From Heterodera schachtii (Eukaryota; Nematoda; Chromadorea; Rhabditida; Heteroderidae): a stretch of DNA of 64,000 bases. The notes under the pieces are model-generated. The model saw only the letters and a program-made list of their open reading frames with translations. It was not told the DNA's origin and did no database searches. The first letter of the stretch is position 1. Every line of letters begins with the position of its first letter. The position numbers were made by a program, and so were the translations under genes. Below are positions 1 through 11,851 of the stretch, one piece after another. The stretch covers positions 303,857 through 367,856 of the forward strand of contig SIJG01000122.1 in assembly GCA_023374025.1 (NCBI GenBank), written 5' to 3'.

Positions 1-3000
1 ACTGACGGCACACTACTTAGTTTAATATAAAAAATATTGTCTGCCTTTTTACAAATTTAGCTAGCGTAATTGTAAAAAGAAAAATACGAAAAATCTACGG
101 TCTACAAAATTAAAGTAACGAGACTTTTTAGGACAGAACGAAAGGATTTAATTGGTTAGGGATAATTGTTAGAAATCGCCATAGATTTGGACTATATGCG
201 AAAGATTCGCGGTGAACATTATAACAAAATCAAACCGGCATAGACTTGTGCAATTCTACCCGTTAAAAGAAATTGAGCATTAAAATAATTGCATAAATTT
301 ATGGTGACAGAATATTTAATGTTTTTATTTGTAACTTAGAGGTCAGATGCGTTCATAACTGACGGCACACTACTTAGTTTAATATAAAAAATATTGTCTG
401 CCTTTTTACAAATTTAGCTAGCGTAATTGTAAAAAGAAAAATACGAAAAATCTACGGTCTACAAAATTAAAGTAACGAGACTTTTTAGGACAGAACGAAA
501 GGATTTAATTGGTTAGGGATAATTGTTAGAAATCGCCATAGATTTGGACTATATGCGAAAGATTCGCGGTGAACATTATAACAAAATCAAACCGGCATAG
601 ACTTGTGCAATTCTACCCGTTAAAAGAAAATGAGCATTAAAATAATTGCATAAATTTATGGTGACAGAATATTTAATGTTTTTATTTGTAACTTAGAGGT
701 CAGATGCGTTCATAACTGACGGCACACTACTTAGTTTAATATAAAAAATATTGTCTGCCTTTTTACAAATTTAGCTAGCGTAATTGTAAAAAGAAAAATA
801 CGAAAAATCTACGGTCTACAAAATTAAAGTAACGAGACTTTTTAGGACAGAACGAAAGGATTTAATTGGTTAGGGATAATTGTTAGAAATCGCCATAGAT
901 TTGGACTATATGCGAAAGATTCGCGGTGAACATTATAACAAAATCAAACCGGCATAGACTTGTGCAATTCTACCCGTTAAAAGAAATTGAGCATTAAAAT
1001 AATTGCATAAATTTATGGTGACAGAATATTTAATGTTTTTATTTGTAACTTAGAGGTCAGATGCGTTCATAACTGACGGCACACTACTTAGTTTAATATA
1101 AAAAATATTGTCTGCCTTTTTACAAATTTAGCTAGCGTAATTGTAAAAAGAAAAATACGAAAAATCTACGGTCTACAAAATTAAAGTAACGAGACTTTTT
1201 AGGACAGAACGAAAGGATTTAATTGGTTAGGGATAATTGTTAGAAATCGCCATAGATTTGGACTATATGCGAAAGATTCGCGGTGAACATTATAACAAAA
1301 TCAAACCGGCATAGACTTGTGCAATTCTACCCGTTAAAAGAAAATGAGCATTAAAATAATTGCATAAATTAATGGTGACAGAATATTTAATGTCTTTATT
1401 TGTAACTTAGAGGTCAGATGCGTTCATAACTGACGGCACACTACTTAGTTTAATATAAAAAATATTGTCTGCCTTTTTACAAATTTAGCTAGCGTAATTG
1501 TAAAAAGAAAAATACGAAAAATCTACGGTCTACAAAATTAAAGTAACGAGACTTTTTAGGACAGAACGAAAGGATTTAATTGGTTAGGGATAATTGTTAG
1601 AAATCGCCATAGATTTGGACTATATGCGAAAGATTCGCGGTGAACATTATAACAAAATCAAACCGGCATAGACTTGTGCAATTCTACCCGTTAAAAGAAA
1701 TTGAGCATTAAAATAATTGCATAAATTTATGGTGACAGAATATTTAATGTTTTTATTTGTAACTTAGAGGTCAGATGCGTTCATAACTGACGGCACACTA
1801 CTTAGTTTAATATAAAAAATATTGTCTGCCTTTTTACAAATTTAGCTAGCGTAATTGTAAAAAGAAAAATACGAAAAATCTACGGTCTACAAAATTAAAG
1901 TAACGAGACTTTTTAGGACAGAACGAAAGGATTTAATTGGTTAGGGATAATTGTTAGAAATCGCCATAGATTTGGACTATATGCGAAAGATTCGCGGTGA
2001 ACATTATAACAAAATCAAACCGGCATAGACTTGTGCAATTCTACCCGTTAAAAGAAAATGAGCATTAAAATAATTGCATAAATTAATGGTGACAGAATAT
2101 TTAATGTCTTTATTTGTAACTTAGAGGTCAGATGCGTTCATAACTGACGGCACACTACTTAGTTTAATACAAAAATATTGTCTGCCTTTTTACAAATTTA
2201 GCTAGCGTAATTGTAAAAAGAAAAATACGAAAAATCTACGGTCTACAAAATTAAAGTAACGAGACTTTTTAGGACAGAACGAAAGGATTTAATTGGTTAG
2301 GGATAATTGTTAGAAATCGCCATAGATTTGGACTATATGCGAAAGATTCGCGGTGAACATTATAACAAAATCAAACCGGCATAGACTTGTGCAATTCTAC
2401 CCGTTAAAAGAAAATGAGCATTAAAATAATTGCATAAATTTATGGTGACAGAATATTTAATGTCTTTATTTGTAACTTAGAGGTCAGATGCGTTCATAAC
2501 TGACGGCACACTACTTAGTTTAATATAAAAAATATTGTCTGCCTTTTTACAAATTTAGCTAGCGTAATTGTAAAAAGAAAAATACGAAAAATCTACGGTC
2601 TACAAAATTAAAGTAACAGACTTTTTAGGACAGAACGAAAGGATTTAATTGGTTAGGGATAATTGTTAGAAATCGCCATAGATTTGGACTATATGCGAAA
2701 GATTCGCGGTGAACATTATAACAAAATCAAACCGGCATAGACTTGTGCAATTCTACCCGTTAAAAGAAATTGAGCATTAAAATAATTGCATAAATTTATG
2801 GTGACAGAATATTTAATGTTTTTATTTGTAACTTAGAGGTCAGATGCGTTCATAACTGACGGCACACTACTTAGTTTAATATAAAAATATTGTCTGCCTT
2901 TTTACAAATTTAGCTGGCGTAATTGTAAAAAGAAAAATACGAAAAATCTACGGTCTACAAAATTAAAGTAACGAGACTTTTTAGGACAGAACGAAAGGAT

Positions 3001-5602
3001 TTAATTGGTTAGGGATAATTGTTAGAAATCGCCATAGATTTGGACTATATGCGAAAGATTCGCGGTGAACATTATAACAAAATCAAACCGGCATAGACTT
3101 GTGCAATTCTACCCGTTAAAAGAAATTGAGCATTAAAATAATTGCATAAATTTATGGTGACAGAATATTTAATGTTTTTATTTGTAACTTAGAGGTCAGA
3201 TGCGTTCATAACTGACGGCACACTACTTAGTTTAATATAAAAAATATTGTCTGCCTTTTTACAAATTTAGCTGGCGTAATTGTAAAAAGAAAAATACGAA
3301 AAATCTACGGTCTACAAAATTAAAGTAACGAGACTTTTTAGGACAGAACGAAAGGATTTAATTGGTTAGGGATAATTGTTAGAAAATCGCCATAGATTTG
3401 GACTATATGCGAAAGATTCGCGGTGAACATTATAACAAAAACAAACCGGCATAGACTTGTGCAATTCTACCCGTTAAAAGAAATTGAGCATTAAAATAAT
3501 TGCATAAATTAATGGTGACAGAATATTTAATGTCTTTATTTGTAACTTAGAGGTCAGATGCGTTCATAACTGACGGCACACAACTTAGTTTAATATAAAA
3601 ATATTGTCTGCCTTTTTACAAATTTAGCTAGCGTAATTGTAAAAAGAAAAATACGAAAAATCTACGGTCTACAAAATTAAAGTAACGAGACTTTTTAGGA
3701 CAGAACAAAAGGATTTAATTGGTTAGGGATAATTGTTAGAAATCGCCATAGATTTGGACTATATGCGAAAGATTCGCGGTGAACATTATAACAAAGACAA
3801 ACCGGTATAGACTTGTGCAATTCTACCCGTTAAAAGAAAATGAGCATTAAAATAATTGCATAAATTTATGGTGACAGAATATTTAATGTCTTTATTTGTA
3901 ACTTAGAGGTCAGATGCGTTCATAACTGACGGCACACAACTTAGTTTAATATAAAAAATATTGTCTGCCTTTTTACAAATTTAGCTAGCGTAATTGTAAA
4001 AAGAAAAATACGAAAAATCTACGGTCTACAAAATTAAAGTAACGAGACTTTTTAGGACAGAACGAAAGGATTTAATTGGTTAGGGATAATTGTTAGAAAA
4101 TCGCCATAGATTTGGACTATATGCGAAAGATTCGCGGTGAACATTATAACAAAATCAAACCGGCATAGACTTGTGCAATTCTACCCGTTAAAAGAAATTG
4201 AGCATTAAAATAATTGCATAAATTTATGGTGACAGAATATTTAATGTTTTTATTTGTAACTTAGAGGTCAGATGCGTTCATAACTGACGGCACACTACTT
4301 AGTTTAATATAAAAAATATTGTCTGCCTTTTTACAAATTTAGCTAGCGTAATTGTAAAAAGAAAAATACGAAAAATCTACGGTCTACAAAATTAAAGTAA
4401 CGAGACTTTTTAGGACAGAACGAAAGGATTTAATTGGTTAGGGATAATTGTTAGAAATCGCCATAGATTTGGACTATATGCGAAAGATTCGCGGTGAACA
4501 TTATAACAAAATCAAACCGGCATAGACTTGTGCAATTCTACCCGTTAAAAGAAAATGAGCATTAAAATAATTGCATAAATTAATGGTGACAGAATATTTA
4601 ATGTCTTTATTTGTAACTTAGAGGTCAGATGCGTTCATAACTGACGGCACACTACTTAGTTTAATATAAAAAATATTGTCTGCCTTTTTACAAATTTAGC
4701 TGGCATAATTGTAAAAAAAAAAATACGAAATATCTACGGTCTACAAAATTAAAGTAACGAGACTTTTTAGGACAGAACGAAAGGATTTAATTGGTTAGGG
4801 ATAATTGTTAGAAATCGCCATAGATTTGGACTATATGCGAAAGATTCGCGGTGAACATTATAACAAAAACAAACCGGCATAGACTTGTGCAATTCTACCC
4901 GTTAAAAGAAAATGAGCATTAAAATAATTGCATAAATTTATGGTGACAGAATATTTAATGTTTTTATTTGTAACTTAGAGGTCAGATGCGTTCATAACTG
5001 ACGGCACACTACTTAGTTTAATATAAAAAATATTGTCTGCCTTTTTACAAATTTAGCTAGCGTAATTGTAAAAAGAAAAATACGAAAAATCTACGGTCTA
5101 CAAAATTAAAGTAACGAGACTTTTTAGGACAGAACGAAAGGATTTAATTGGTTAGGGATAATTGTTAGAAATCGCCATAGATTTGGACTATATGCGAAAG
5201 ATTCGCGGTGAACATTATAACAAAATCAAACCGGCATAGACTTGTGCAATTCTACCCGTTAAAAGAAAATGAGCATTAAAATAATTGCATAAATTTATGG
5301 TGACAGAATATTTAATGTTTTTATTTGTAACTTAGAGGTCAGATGCGTTCATAACTGACGGCACACTACTTAGTTTAATATAAAAATATTGTCTGCCTTT
5401 TTACAAATTTAGCTAGCGTAATTGTAAAAAGAAAAATACGAAAAATCTACGGTCTACAAAATTAAAGTAACGAGACTTTTTAGGACAGAACGAAAGGATT
5501 TAATTGGTTAGGGATAATTGTTAGAAATCGCCATAGATTTGGACTATATGCGAAAGATTCGCGGTGAACATTATAACAAAATCAAACCGGCATAGACTTG
5601 TG
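1..5602. repeat. 357-bp satellite array, 15 full units plus a partial unit
   Basis: Units start at 1, 358, 715, 1072, 1429, 1786, 2143, 2499, 2855, 3211, 3569, 3925, 4283, 4640, 4997 and 5354. The period is 357 with single-base indels (356-358). Each unit begins actgacggcacacta. The last copy stops at 5602 after 'catagacttgtg', where unrelated sequence starts. Units differ mainly at three places near the 3' end: aaattgag/aaaatgag, aatttatgg/aattaatgg and gttttt/gtcttt. No long open frame runs through it. The array begins at base 1, so its true length is unknown. Low divergence points to recent homogenisation; a centromeric or heterochromatic role is only a guess. Confidence 0.98.
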
Positions 5603-6599
5603 AGTAGTATATGACCCATTATTCCGCCCCAAATTGGCTCCCCCCAGGGCAGAGAGATACCCGTTCACTATACGAGAGAGGAGAGAATTAGAGAAAAAGA
5701 GTAATTCTTAAAACTCGGAAAAACGACTTAATTGTAAAGGGACCCCCGCCCACTAATTTTAATGCAAAAACTCCAACCTATTGGCGGATCATTGGCACTA
5801 CTGCGCGGGTGGGGTGCCCAATATCCGGCCCCAAATTTGGCCCCATTCCCTCCACCTTTCCCCACCCCTCTTTCTGCTTTTCCAAATAAGTGTAAAATAA
5901 AGGCATATAGAAAACGAAAAGAAGAATAAAGAATAAATATGAAGATAAATTGAGAAACATATGCGAAAGAAATACCATCAAAAGACTATTTTTACTTAAT
6001 TTTAACTAATTCGGGCAATGTTACTTTTTTCATCAGGTGAACATATAATTAAACTATTAAAAGATAAATTATTTAAAATCGACTAGTTAAATAAACAAAC
6101 GCATATTTTTAATTCCGTTAAAACATAGGAAGCAATTTATAAAATAACATAATAAAATCATAAAAAACGATTATTCGCCGAACAATGAGTTGTCAAAAAA
6201 AGCAATTAAAGCTGATTACAATAAAAAAAAGGGATACTTTTTGATATGTTTGGTGTAAACGACCCAATTTTGGGCATCTTAAAATAACATAATCGAATTA
6301 AAAACGATCAATCACCGAATCGGTGATATGCCCAAGCAAATAAAGTTGATTGTTAACGAAAAAATGGATATTTTTAAAACCCTTTAGAGTACGTGACCCA
6401 TTTAGGTAACCTATTAAATTTATTTATAAATGATTTATCGTTGAACGTAGGAACAAAAAAAAGTAATTAAATTACAACTAAAAATAGAAAATGTAGGATA
6501 ATCTAAGAGACAAATGACCTAATTTTGTGAGAATATAAACCAAAAAAAATTGCAATAGTAATCATTTATTTTATATAATAATAAAACCTATTTACCAAT
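5603..6599. other. AT-rich spacer, no gene seen
   Basis: This joins the satellite to the first gene. It holds a short C/G-rich stretch (about 5620-5660 and 5740-5870, with ggggtgcccaatatccggcc) and then AT-rich sequence with scattered 'acccattttggg'-like pieces. I see no coding frame with recognisable protein similarity and no clear repeat structure. Confidence 0.6.
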
Positions 6600-8054
6600 A
6601 TGGCGCAAAAATACGAAGAAATTGCCGGCGCGGTCACCCTTGAACCTTCAGCAGAGGATTTGACAACGAAAATTGATAATTTTCTTGATAATATTTTATC
6701 AATTAACCTATGGGCCAGAATTATTGGGTTACTTAAATTTAAAATACCGAACGATTATCTGCTCCCGTCATGCAAATTTAGCCCCAGGGAACGCGTATCT
6801 GTCCGGTTGGAAGGCGCGAATAATTTAACCGAACTTTACTTTTTAGAACAGTTACACTCGTTAAGAAGCAGAACGGCTTTTACAAATTGAATAGGTTGGC
6901 GGATAAACAGACAACAGCTGGCCGGTATGGATTAAATGGAAACTGGCCACATGCACCTATCGACGTATATGAAAAGTAAAAAAACATTAACAATTGAAAG
7001 GCCAAATTCGGTTTAGTGTGTTTTGGAACGGTGCCGATGAACATGAACGCGTATTTGAGTATGCTCAAGAATTGAAGCCGAAAGGAGCAGATGCTGATTG
7101 GAAGCCGTCGTTAGGAGCTTTGCTCAACCTACAACCGCTGAGCGAACAACAGGGCGGAATGGACACGCCAATTGAGGGAGTCACTTCTATATATGTCTAC
7201 CTCCGACGTGCCGGCGCATTCTTTGCTCCTCATACGGAGAATGCGGAGCTTTTCAGCATCAGTTTACTATTACCGGAAATGGTGGAGCAAGATGGGTTTA
7301 CTATTTGGTATCTGACTTTGTGAAGAATCGATTGGGAAAAGTACAAGTTAAAGGTACTCAGTGCCTGCTGCCGATTTTGCTCGTTTCAAAAATTTGGCTG
7401 CTTCGGTCTTTGTCGAAGAATTTAGCACAGATCCTGAGTATCTTCGAGCAAAAGAAATATTAATTAACCCGGAAATTCTTCGAAAACACAATATCCGATG
7501 TGTTCGGACGGTAAACGTTTGGGATTTAACATATATCTGGTACTGTGCTTAAGGTTCAAAGACAAGGAGAAGGAATATAACCCTGCCTGGTGCTATTCAC
7601 TTCGGGTTTTCAACTGTTAGTTTAAATATTAGGTTGTCGAAATCATCGGTGTGTTAAGGGTATCAACACCGCCATCGCGTGGAACGTAGGCCCGCTAAGC
7701 TGGGCTCCTTATGGCTTAGATTCAAAGCCCGGTTGTTCCGACTATTATTATCCTGTGATCGACACTTTGGAGCTGATCAAAAAATATGTTCTCAGACAAA
7801 CAGAAACAAACGGAAACGAAGAGATTGCGGCAAATAAATGGAACGAAATGACCAGCGAAATCACGAAATACCAAAAAGGATTTGACGGAATTTATCCTTT
7901 TGGGCGCCCTTCCTCTTCAACTGAAAGAGACGTCATACCCCTCAAATATATCCAAATTGACGGGCATTGGTTTCGTGCCGAAAATTTTATTAAAAAAATT
8001 CTGGAATACAAGAAGGAGTCCGATATCGATGTTGTAGTTGTAAGTGTTCGATAA
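6600..8054 (+). CDS. JmjC-domain protein, KDM6 (UTX/JMJD3)-like, six exons
   Basis: Proposed exons are 6600-6805, 6847-6975, 7017-7307, 7354-7510, 7562-7615 and 7659-8054. Introns are 41-51 nt, all GT-AG, and the phases agree to give 410 codons plus stop. The joined protein shows a JmjC core. 'GVTSIYVYL' is followed by APHTENAELFS, carrying the Fe-binding H-x-E. GAIHFGFST supplies the second histidine, and NTAIAWNVGPLSW matches the IAWNVGP strand typical of KDM6 enzymes. The family demethylates histone lysines using Fe(II) and 2-oxoglutarate in the nucleus; activity here is unproven. An alternative acceptor at 7553 would give VQRQGE, closer to the canonical QRPGE motif, but leaves a 1-nt frameshift before NITLPGAIHF. 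No zinc-binding C-terminal KDM6 module is evident. Confidence 0.8.
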
Positions 8055-8256
8055 TTTATGATCTCATGTCCCGATCCTACACAAATTTGCATCCTAATCA
8101 TAACGAAACGGTTCATCAGTTTGAACCGGATCTTCGAATTGTTAATTTACCATACGATGTTTCTTTTTGAATTAAAAATGTCAAATAAATTTATTGGTCA
8201 ACAAAATATTAAAAAAATAACATCGATGCCTAGTTTTTAATTCGTGCTCTCCCTCT

Positions 8257-9019
8257 CTAAATTCCTCTTGGCTTGGTTCCGATTTCCTCGTCAAATCTGA
8301 CAGTCAGCCTGTCACCAGGGTTGCGCAGGGTCACAGTTGGGACGAGTGAAGTATGCGGATCTTCGACCAGATGTTTTTTGCCCTTAGAATGGGTATGTAT
8401 TGATTAAACTCATGATTACAACAACAAATTATATCTATATCTATGCTTCTTTCCACCTAAACCCAGGAAATATTGGACCTTTCAAATTTATATCTTTTTT
8501 AAAATGATTTTATTGGTTTTACGAAAAAATATGGCCATGTGAAGGAAAAAAATATTAAAAATACACACCTAATGGCTCTCCATTCAGGAAATAAGAAATT
8601 TTCTTTTCCATTTCACTATATGAAACGGCAATTTTGTCGCAGGCAGAGAAGGAGAAAACATGCTCCGTCTCAAACCCATTACTGAAAATCATTCCGGATG
8701 ATTCCACAGCATAACTTCCCTCTTCCCAGCCAACGGTATTATTTCTTCCGAGATTTGGCGGTGCAAAACCAACACAAATAGCTCTTAAAAAACATAAAAC
8801 TACAAAGATTGTTTAAATATGTAACAACCCGGTATTTTTTAAAATTTCCACTTCGAAATACGTCGAAGGATTACGCGACTGATAGGTTTCAGCACCTATA
8901 AATTTGAAAAATTCAAAAAAAAAGCGAAAAGTTAAAACCTTCATAGGACCCTGGTGGGTTAAAATCCGGCCATTACTTTTTTCAACCGAAAGAAATGTCC
9001 GGCCCAAAGCAAAATTCAT
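8257..9019 (-). CDS. SPRY-domain protein (SPRYSEC/RanBPM-like), four exons
   Basis: The exons on the minus strand, in transcript order, are 9019-8950, 8895-8829, 8783-8567 and 8382-8257. Introns are GT-AG (54, 45 and 184 nt) with matching phases, giving 159 aa. The SPRY core is clear: STYFEVEILKNTG, then AICVGFAPPN, VGWEEGSYAVESSG, the central KIAVSYSEMEKKISYFLNGE and a C-terminal LTVRF strand. SPRY domains are protein-binding scaffolds. In cyst nematodes one branch (SPRYSECs) is secreted into plant cells as effectors. No signal peptide is visible at this ATG, and a ttttag acceptor-like site lies just upstream (about 9024-9029), so an additional 5' exon is possible. The gene is convergent with the JmjC gene, only about 200 bp away. 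Confidence 0.82.
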
Positions 9020-9710
9020 TTTCTAAAATAACATTATTTAAAAATTGGAAAATTGTAGGTATTTGGGATTATGATTGTAAAATTGAATTAGCGTTGTTTT
9101 TATACTAATACTCAGTGTAAAAATTTAAAAAATTTCTTTGATACGTTAACCAAAAAAAAAGAAAAAATAAATCGAATTAATTTAAGGTATTGCAAAGGCA
9201 GACCCTTATTAGTAAAAAGGTCCTTCATTTGTGTGCAGCATATTAAAGAAAAATGGTTTTTTTCTTCAAAAACATGTATTTTTGAAGACGTCACCGAAAA
9301 TAAAAAAAACGCAACAATTTGGCGGAGCTGATTTTGATATTTTTAATGTAAAAATACCTCTTTATTAAAAAAACGTCCTTCATTTTTTCATTCTCATGAT
9401 AAAAAGAACCATTGTAAATTTTTTCAGCAAAACTGTTTTTTTTGTTGCATAAACGAGCGCAACGAGAATGATCAAAATTAAAAAAATATTATATGAAGAA
9501 ACAAATGAATTAAAAATATTCAAAAAAATCTTTGCTACTTTGGTTCATATGGTTCTGTTTGTAACCCACGATGAAAAATCCTATTTTGGGTTGAAAATAT
9601 TAAAGGTCTGCAATCAGAAAATATTTTAGGTCCATAATCAAATTGTTTGCACTAATCATCGATAGATTGATCCATAGTCCATATGATTTTTGATTAGAAC
9701 AAACACAAGC
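9020..9710. other. AT-rich spacer upstream of the SPRY gene
   Basis: Poly-A/T rich, with frames broken by stops. It could hold the promoter or a 5' exon of the minus-strand SPRY gene, but I cannot identify either. No repeat structure is obvious. Confidence 0.5.
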
Positions 9711-10190
9711 CCCATGGGTATCTACCCACCACCAGACCCCCAGCCCCATCAGCCCCCAACCCCGTGGGTATTTACCCACCAGCAGACCCTCCGTCCCGCC
9801 TGTCGGGTTATTTGGGATCTTTTACGTATTTGATGGGGCGGGGGGTCTGGTGGTGGGTAGATACCCATGGGGCTGGTGGCAGGCGGGACGGAGGGTCTGC
9901 TGGTGGGTAAATACCCACGGGGTTGGGGGCTGATGGGGCTAGAGGTCTGGTGTTGGGTAAGTGCCCATAGGACTGGGGGCTGATGGGGCTAGGGGTCTGG
10001 TGATGGGCATGTGTCCATGGGACTGGGGGCTGATGGGGCTAGGAGTCTGGTGATGGGCATGTGCCCATAGGGCTGGGGGAAGGGGGGGGGTGATGGGGCT
10101 AGAGGTCTGGTGATGGGCATGTGCCCATGGGGCTGCGGGCTGATGGGGCTGGTGATGGGCAAATACCCATTGGGTTGGGAGCTGATTCCC
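9711..10190. repeat. Inverted GC-rich minisatellite with 50-bp units
   Basis: From about 9830 onward a 50-bp unit (gggggctgatggggctaggg, then tctggtgatgggcatgtgcc) repeats about six times, for example at 9971-10020 and 10021-10070. The stretch 9714-9800 carries the same repeat in reverse complement, with a unique centre around 9805-9830, so the locus can fold back. Each unit contains the short palindrome atgggca-tg-tgcccat. This organisation, with tandem repeats in inverted termini, resembles the ends of several transposons elsewhere in this window. Confidence 0.9.
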
Positions 10191-10258
10191 AAAAATTTTC
10201 AGTTTATAAATGATGATACAAAAATTTTAAATTGGTAATTCAATTTCATTAATTAGCG

Positions 10259-10488
10259 ATGAACAGCCCGGCTTTCTTCGTCTACAAGAATGATTTTAGG
10301 TGAGTTTTAAAAAATATTTCAAATTAAAACCGATATTTAGGCCGACGAGGGATTCAAAAGTGGTGACGAGGGAGAAGCACAAAATGTACAGGCCGGTCTG
10401 CCAGAAGGGGATTATTGATGAAGAATTGAATGTGATGCCTTTGGATTTTATTAAATTTTTTGTTAATAAAGTTGAATATAGAAATTAA
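10259..10488 (+). CDS. Small hypothetical protein, two exons, 62 aa
   Basis: Exon 1 is 10259-10299 and exon 2 is 10341-10488, with a 41-nt intron starting gtgagt and ending atttag. The joined frame is exactly 63 codons. The product is basic (MNSPAFFVYKNDF, then REKHKMYRPVCQKG, DFIKFFVNKVEYRN). I recognise no domain. The good splice signals argue that it is or was a real gene. It lies between the minisatellite and the viral-element remnants and could be an exon of something larger. Confidence 0.45.
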
Positions 10489-10607
10489 AGTGATATTATG
10501 ACTAGCGGGGGCAGAACGGTCTAAAGTGAAGACCCACTCCCGTTAGCCGTAATTTTTATAAAAAATCCAACACCAAGAAGAAAATAGCATCTATGGCCAT
10601 TATTCTG

Positions 10608-10808
10608 TTACATTGTTATACAGGGGAGTTGAGGGAATTGTAGCTTGACCCTGTGTCGTGAGTAGAGGTGTTGTTCTACAGTAACCCCGAGAAAACCTCG
10701 GTAGGCAAAGAGCCTATTTGAACCATTAAATGCGATGTTATCCGGTGAAATAAACTGATTGTGCCTAAGGTGTCTCGTTATTAGGGCATGTCTTCTCAAA
10801 AATTTCAA
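10608..10808 (-). pseudogene. Unassigned frame following the capsid-like gene
   Basis: A 66-codon frame (starts MKFLRRHALITRH; contains DNIAFNGSNRLFAYRGF) overlaps the end of the capsid-like frame. It could be capsid sequence in another frame after a frameshift, or an unrelated open stretch. I cannot match it to a known family. Confidence 0.3.
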
Positions 10809-11236
10809 ATTTTCTTTCTTCCGCTTCCCAACTCATTCATCATATATGCCCTAAACGCATAGTAGATGCCGGAATCATAAGACTCAACACCGGAAATTGA
10901 CACCTTTAATGTTTTGACCAAGCTGTGCCCAAAATTTTGAATGACACCGTCGTGTTGGTCAGCTTCACTATCCTTAGTAATTGGAATCCAATTGCTTTTG
11001 TCTTTTCTCTCAATTGAAGTTGACAGATAAAGAAAAGTTTTATTGAGGTCACAAAACTGATTATCTGAAAAAAGTCTAAAGATATACGGTCCAGATTGAT
11101 TTATTGCTGAAAGAGGGAGTAATTCCCTAATACTGGATTTATTAACTGCAACGTTCGTCGGAGGGATATCGAACAGCGAAAGGCCCCTCTCGAGACCGTC
11201 CTCACTCGTTTTGTCGATTTTCTTGAGAGTTGTCAT
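10805..11236 (-). pseudogene. Major-capsid-like protein of Maverick type (F54H12.2-like), truncated
   Basis: This 143-aa frame has the N-terminal signature of the Maverick/Polinton capsid family, which includes the C. elegans protein F54H12.2. The order is LFDIPPTNVAV, then LLPLSAINQSGPYIF, FCDLNKTFLYL and LVKTLKVSISG, ending YYAFRAYMMNELG. Family members are several hundred residues long, so only the first quarter to third remains before the stop at 10805. The start lies in the context TTAAAAATG. In the family, this double-jelly-roll protein forms the virion shell. It is the last recognisable gene of the minus-strand block. Confidence 0.72.
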
Positions 11237-11270
11237 TTTTAATTCGTTATGTATTTTATTCTATTTACCT

Positions 11271-11519
11271 TTAGATGAAACTTAGCTGATCAAATACCCG
11301 TTTTCGGTTCTTATTAGTGATCAGGGCCCTTTTTCCTTTTCCACATTGTTGTAACTTATCGGTAAGGTTAGTCAGCCCCTGTCTTGAATGTTCCCTGACG
11401 GCATCCCTTAAATCACGGCCCTGGACGATGTCACTCAGAACTCTCTGCCCCGCGGCGAGCCCCTCATGTCCTGCACTCGAAGCAATATTCCTCGCAATAG
11501 GGGTCAAGAAACGTGCCAC
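11271..11519 (-). CDS. Small Maverick virion-core-type protein, 82 aa
   Basis: The protein starts MARFLTPIARN, has an alanine/glycine-rich amphipathic first half (GHEGLAAGQRVLSDIVQGRD) and a basic tail (GKGKRALITNKNRKR). Short proteins of this composition sit next to the capsid gene in Mavericks/adintoviruses and are thought to be minor virion or DNA-binding proteins. Its 5' end overlaps the next upstream frame (11504-11818) by 16 nt, compact packing that supports real coding. The frame is intact. The assignment rests on composition and neighbourhood, not on a domain hit. Confidence 0.55.
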   Translation of the reverse strand: MARFLTPIARNIASSAGHEGLAAGQRVLSDIVQGRDLRDAVREHSRQGLTNLTDKLQQCGKGKRALITNKNRKRVFDQLSFI

Positions 11520-11818
11520 ATTACGACAGCTCCCAGTGCTATACCACTCCCCTGTTGTATTGTTTTTCTTGCCGTATTCTCGGAACGAGATTTGGCAATT
11601 TCTCTATAGAAATCGGCGTATTGTGCCAATCTTCTTTTTTGTTTGCTTGTGAGTTTAAAACTAAAACTCAATATATTTGCACAAATTTCAACGATTGCCA
11701 AAATTTGGTCAGCTGTAGCGTTTTCGATTAATTCGTTCTTCTTTTGTTCAGATCTGGTGGAGGCAAGCTTCTTTAGGAACGCTGTATTCTCCTTCACTTC
11801 GGAGCTAAAATTATACAT
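11504..11818 (-). CDS. Conserved small Maverick protein, 104 aa
   Basis: The frame holds ATADQILAIVEICANILS followed by FKLTSKQKRRLAQYADF, then a basic stretch and a glycine-rich end (QQGSGIALGAVVM). This matches the layout of a small protein found in many Mavericks, in which a helix with 'L..L.E.A.N.L.G', 'LT.KQ...L..' and a terminal glycine patch recur. Its function is unknown to me; virion or packaging association is assumed from synteny. It begins at TTAAAAATG and appears full length. Confidence 0.65.
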   Translation of the reverse strand: MYNFSSEVKENTAFLKKLASTRSEQKKNELIENATADQILAIVEICANILSFSFKLTSKQKRRLAQYADFYREIAKSRSENTARKTIQQGSGIALGAVVMWHVS

Positions 11819-11851
11819 TTTTAATTTAATTTAATTTCTTCTCCTTATATA

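Noticed and set aside
1..5602. CRISPR-like array
   Set aside because: Units are 357 bp and contiguous with no spacers, and the genome is eukaryotic. It is a satellite.
9989..10192. Proline-rich peptide repeat frame on the minus strand
   Set aside because: It only reflects the 50-bp minisatellite; the repeat number is not selected for coding and the sequence forms inverted arms.
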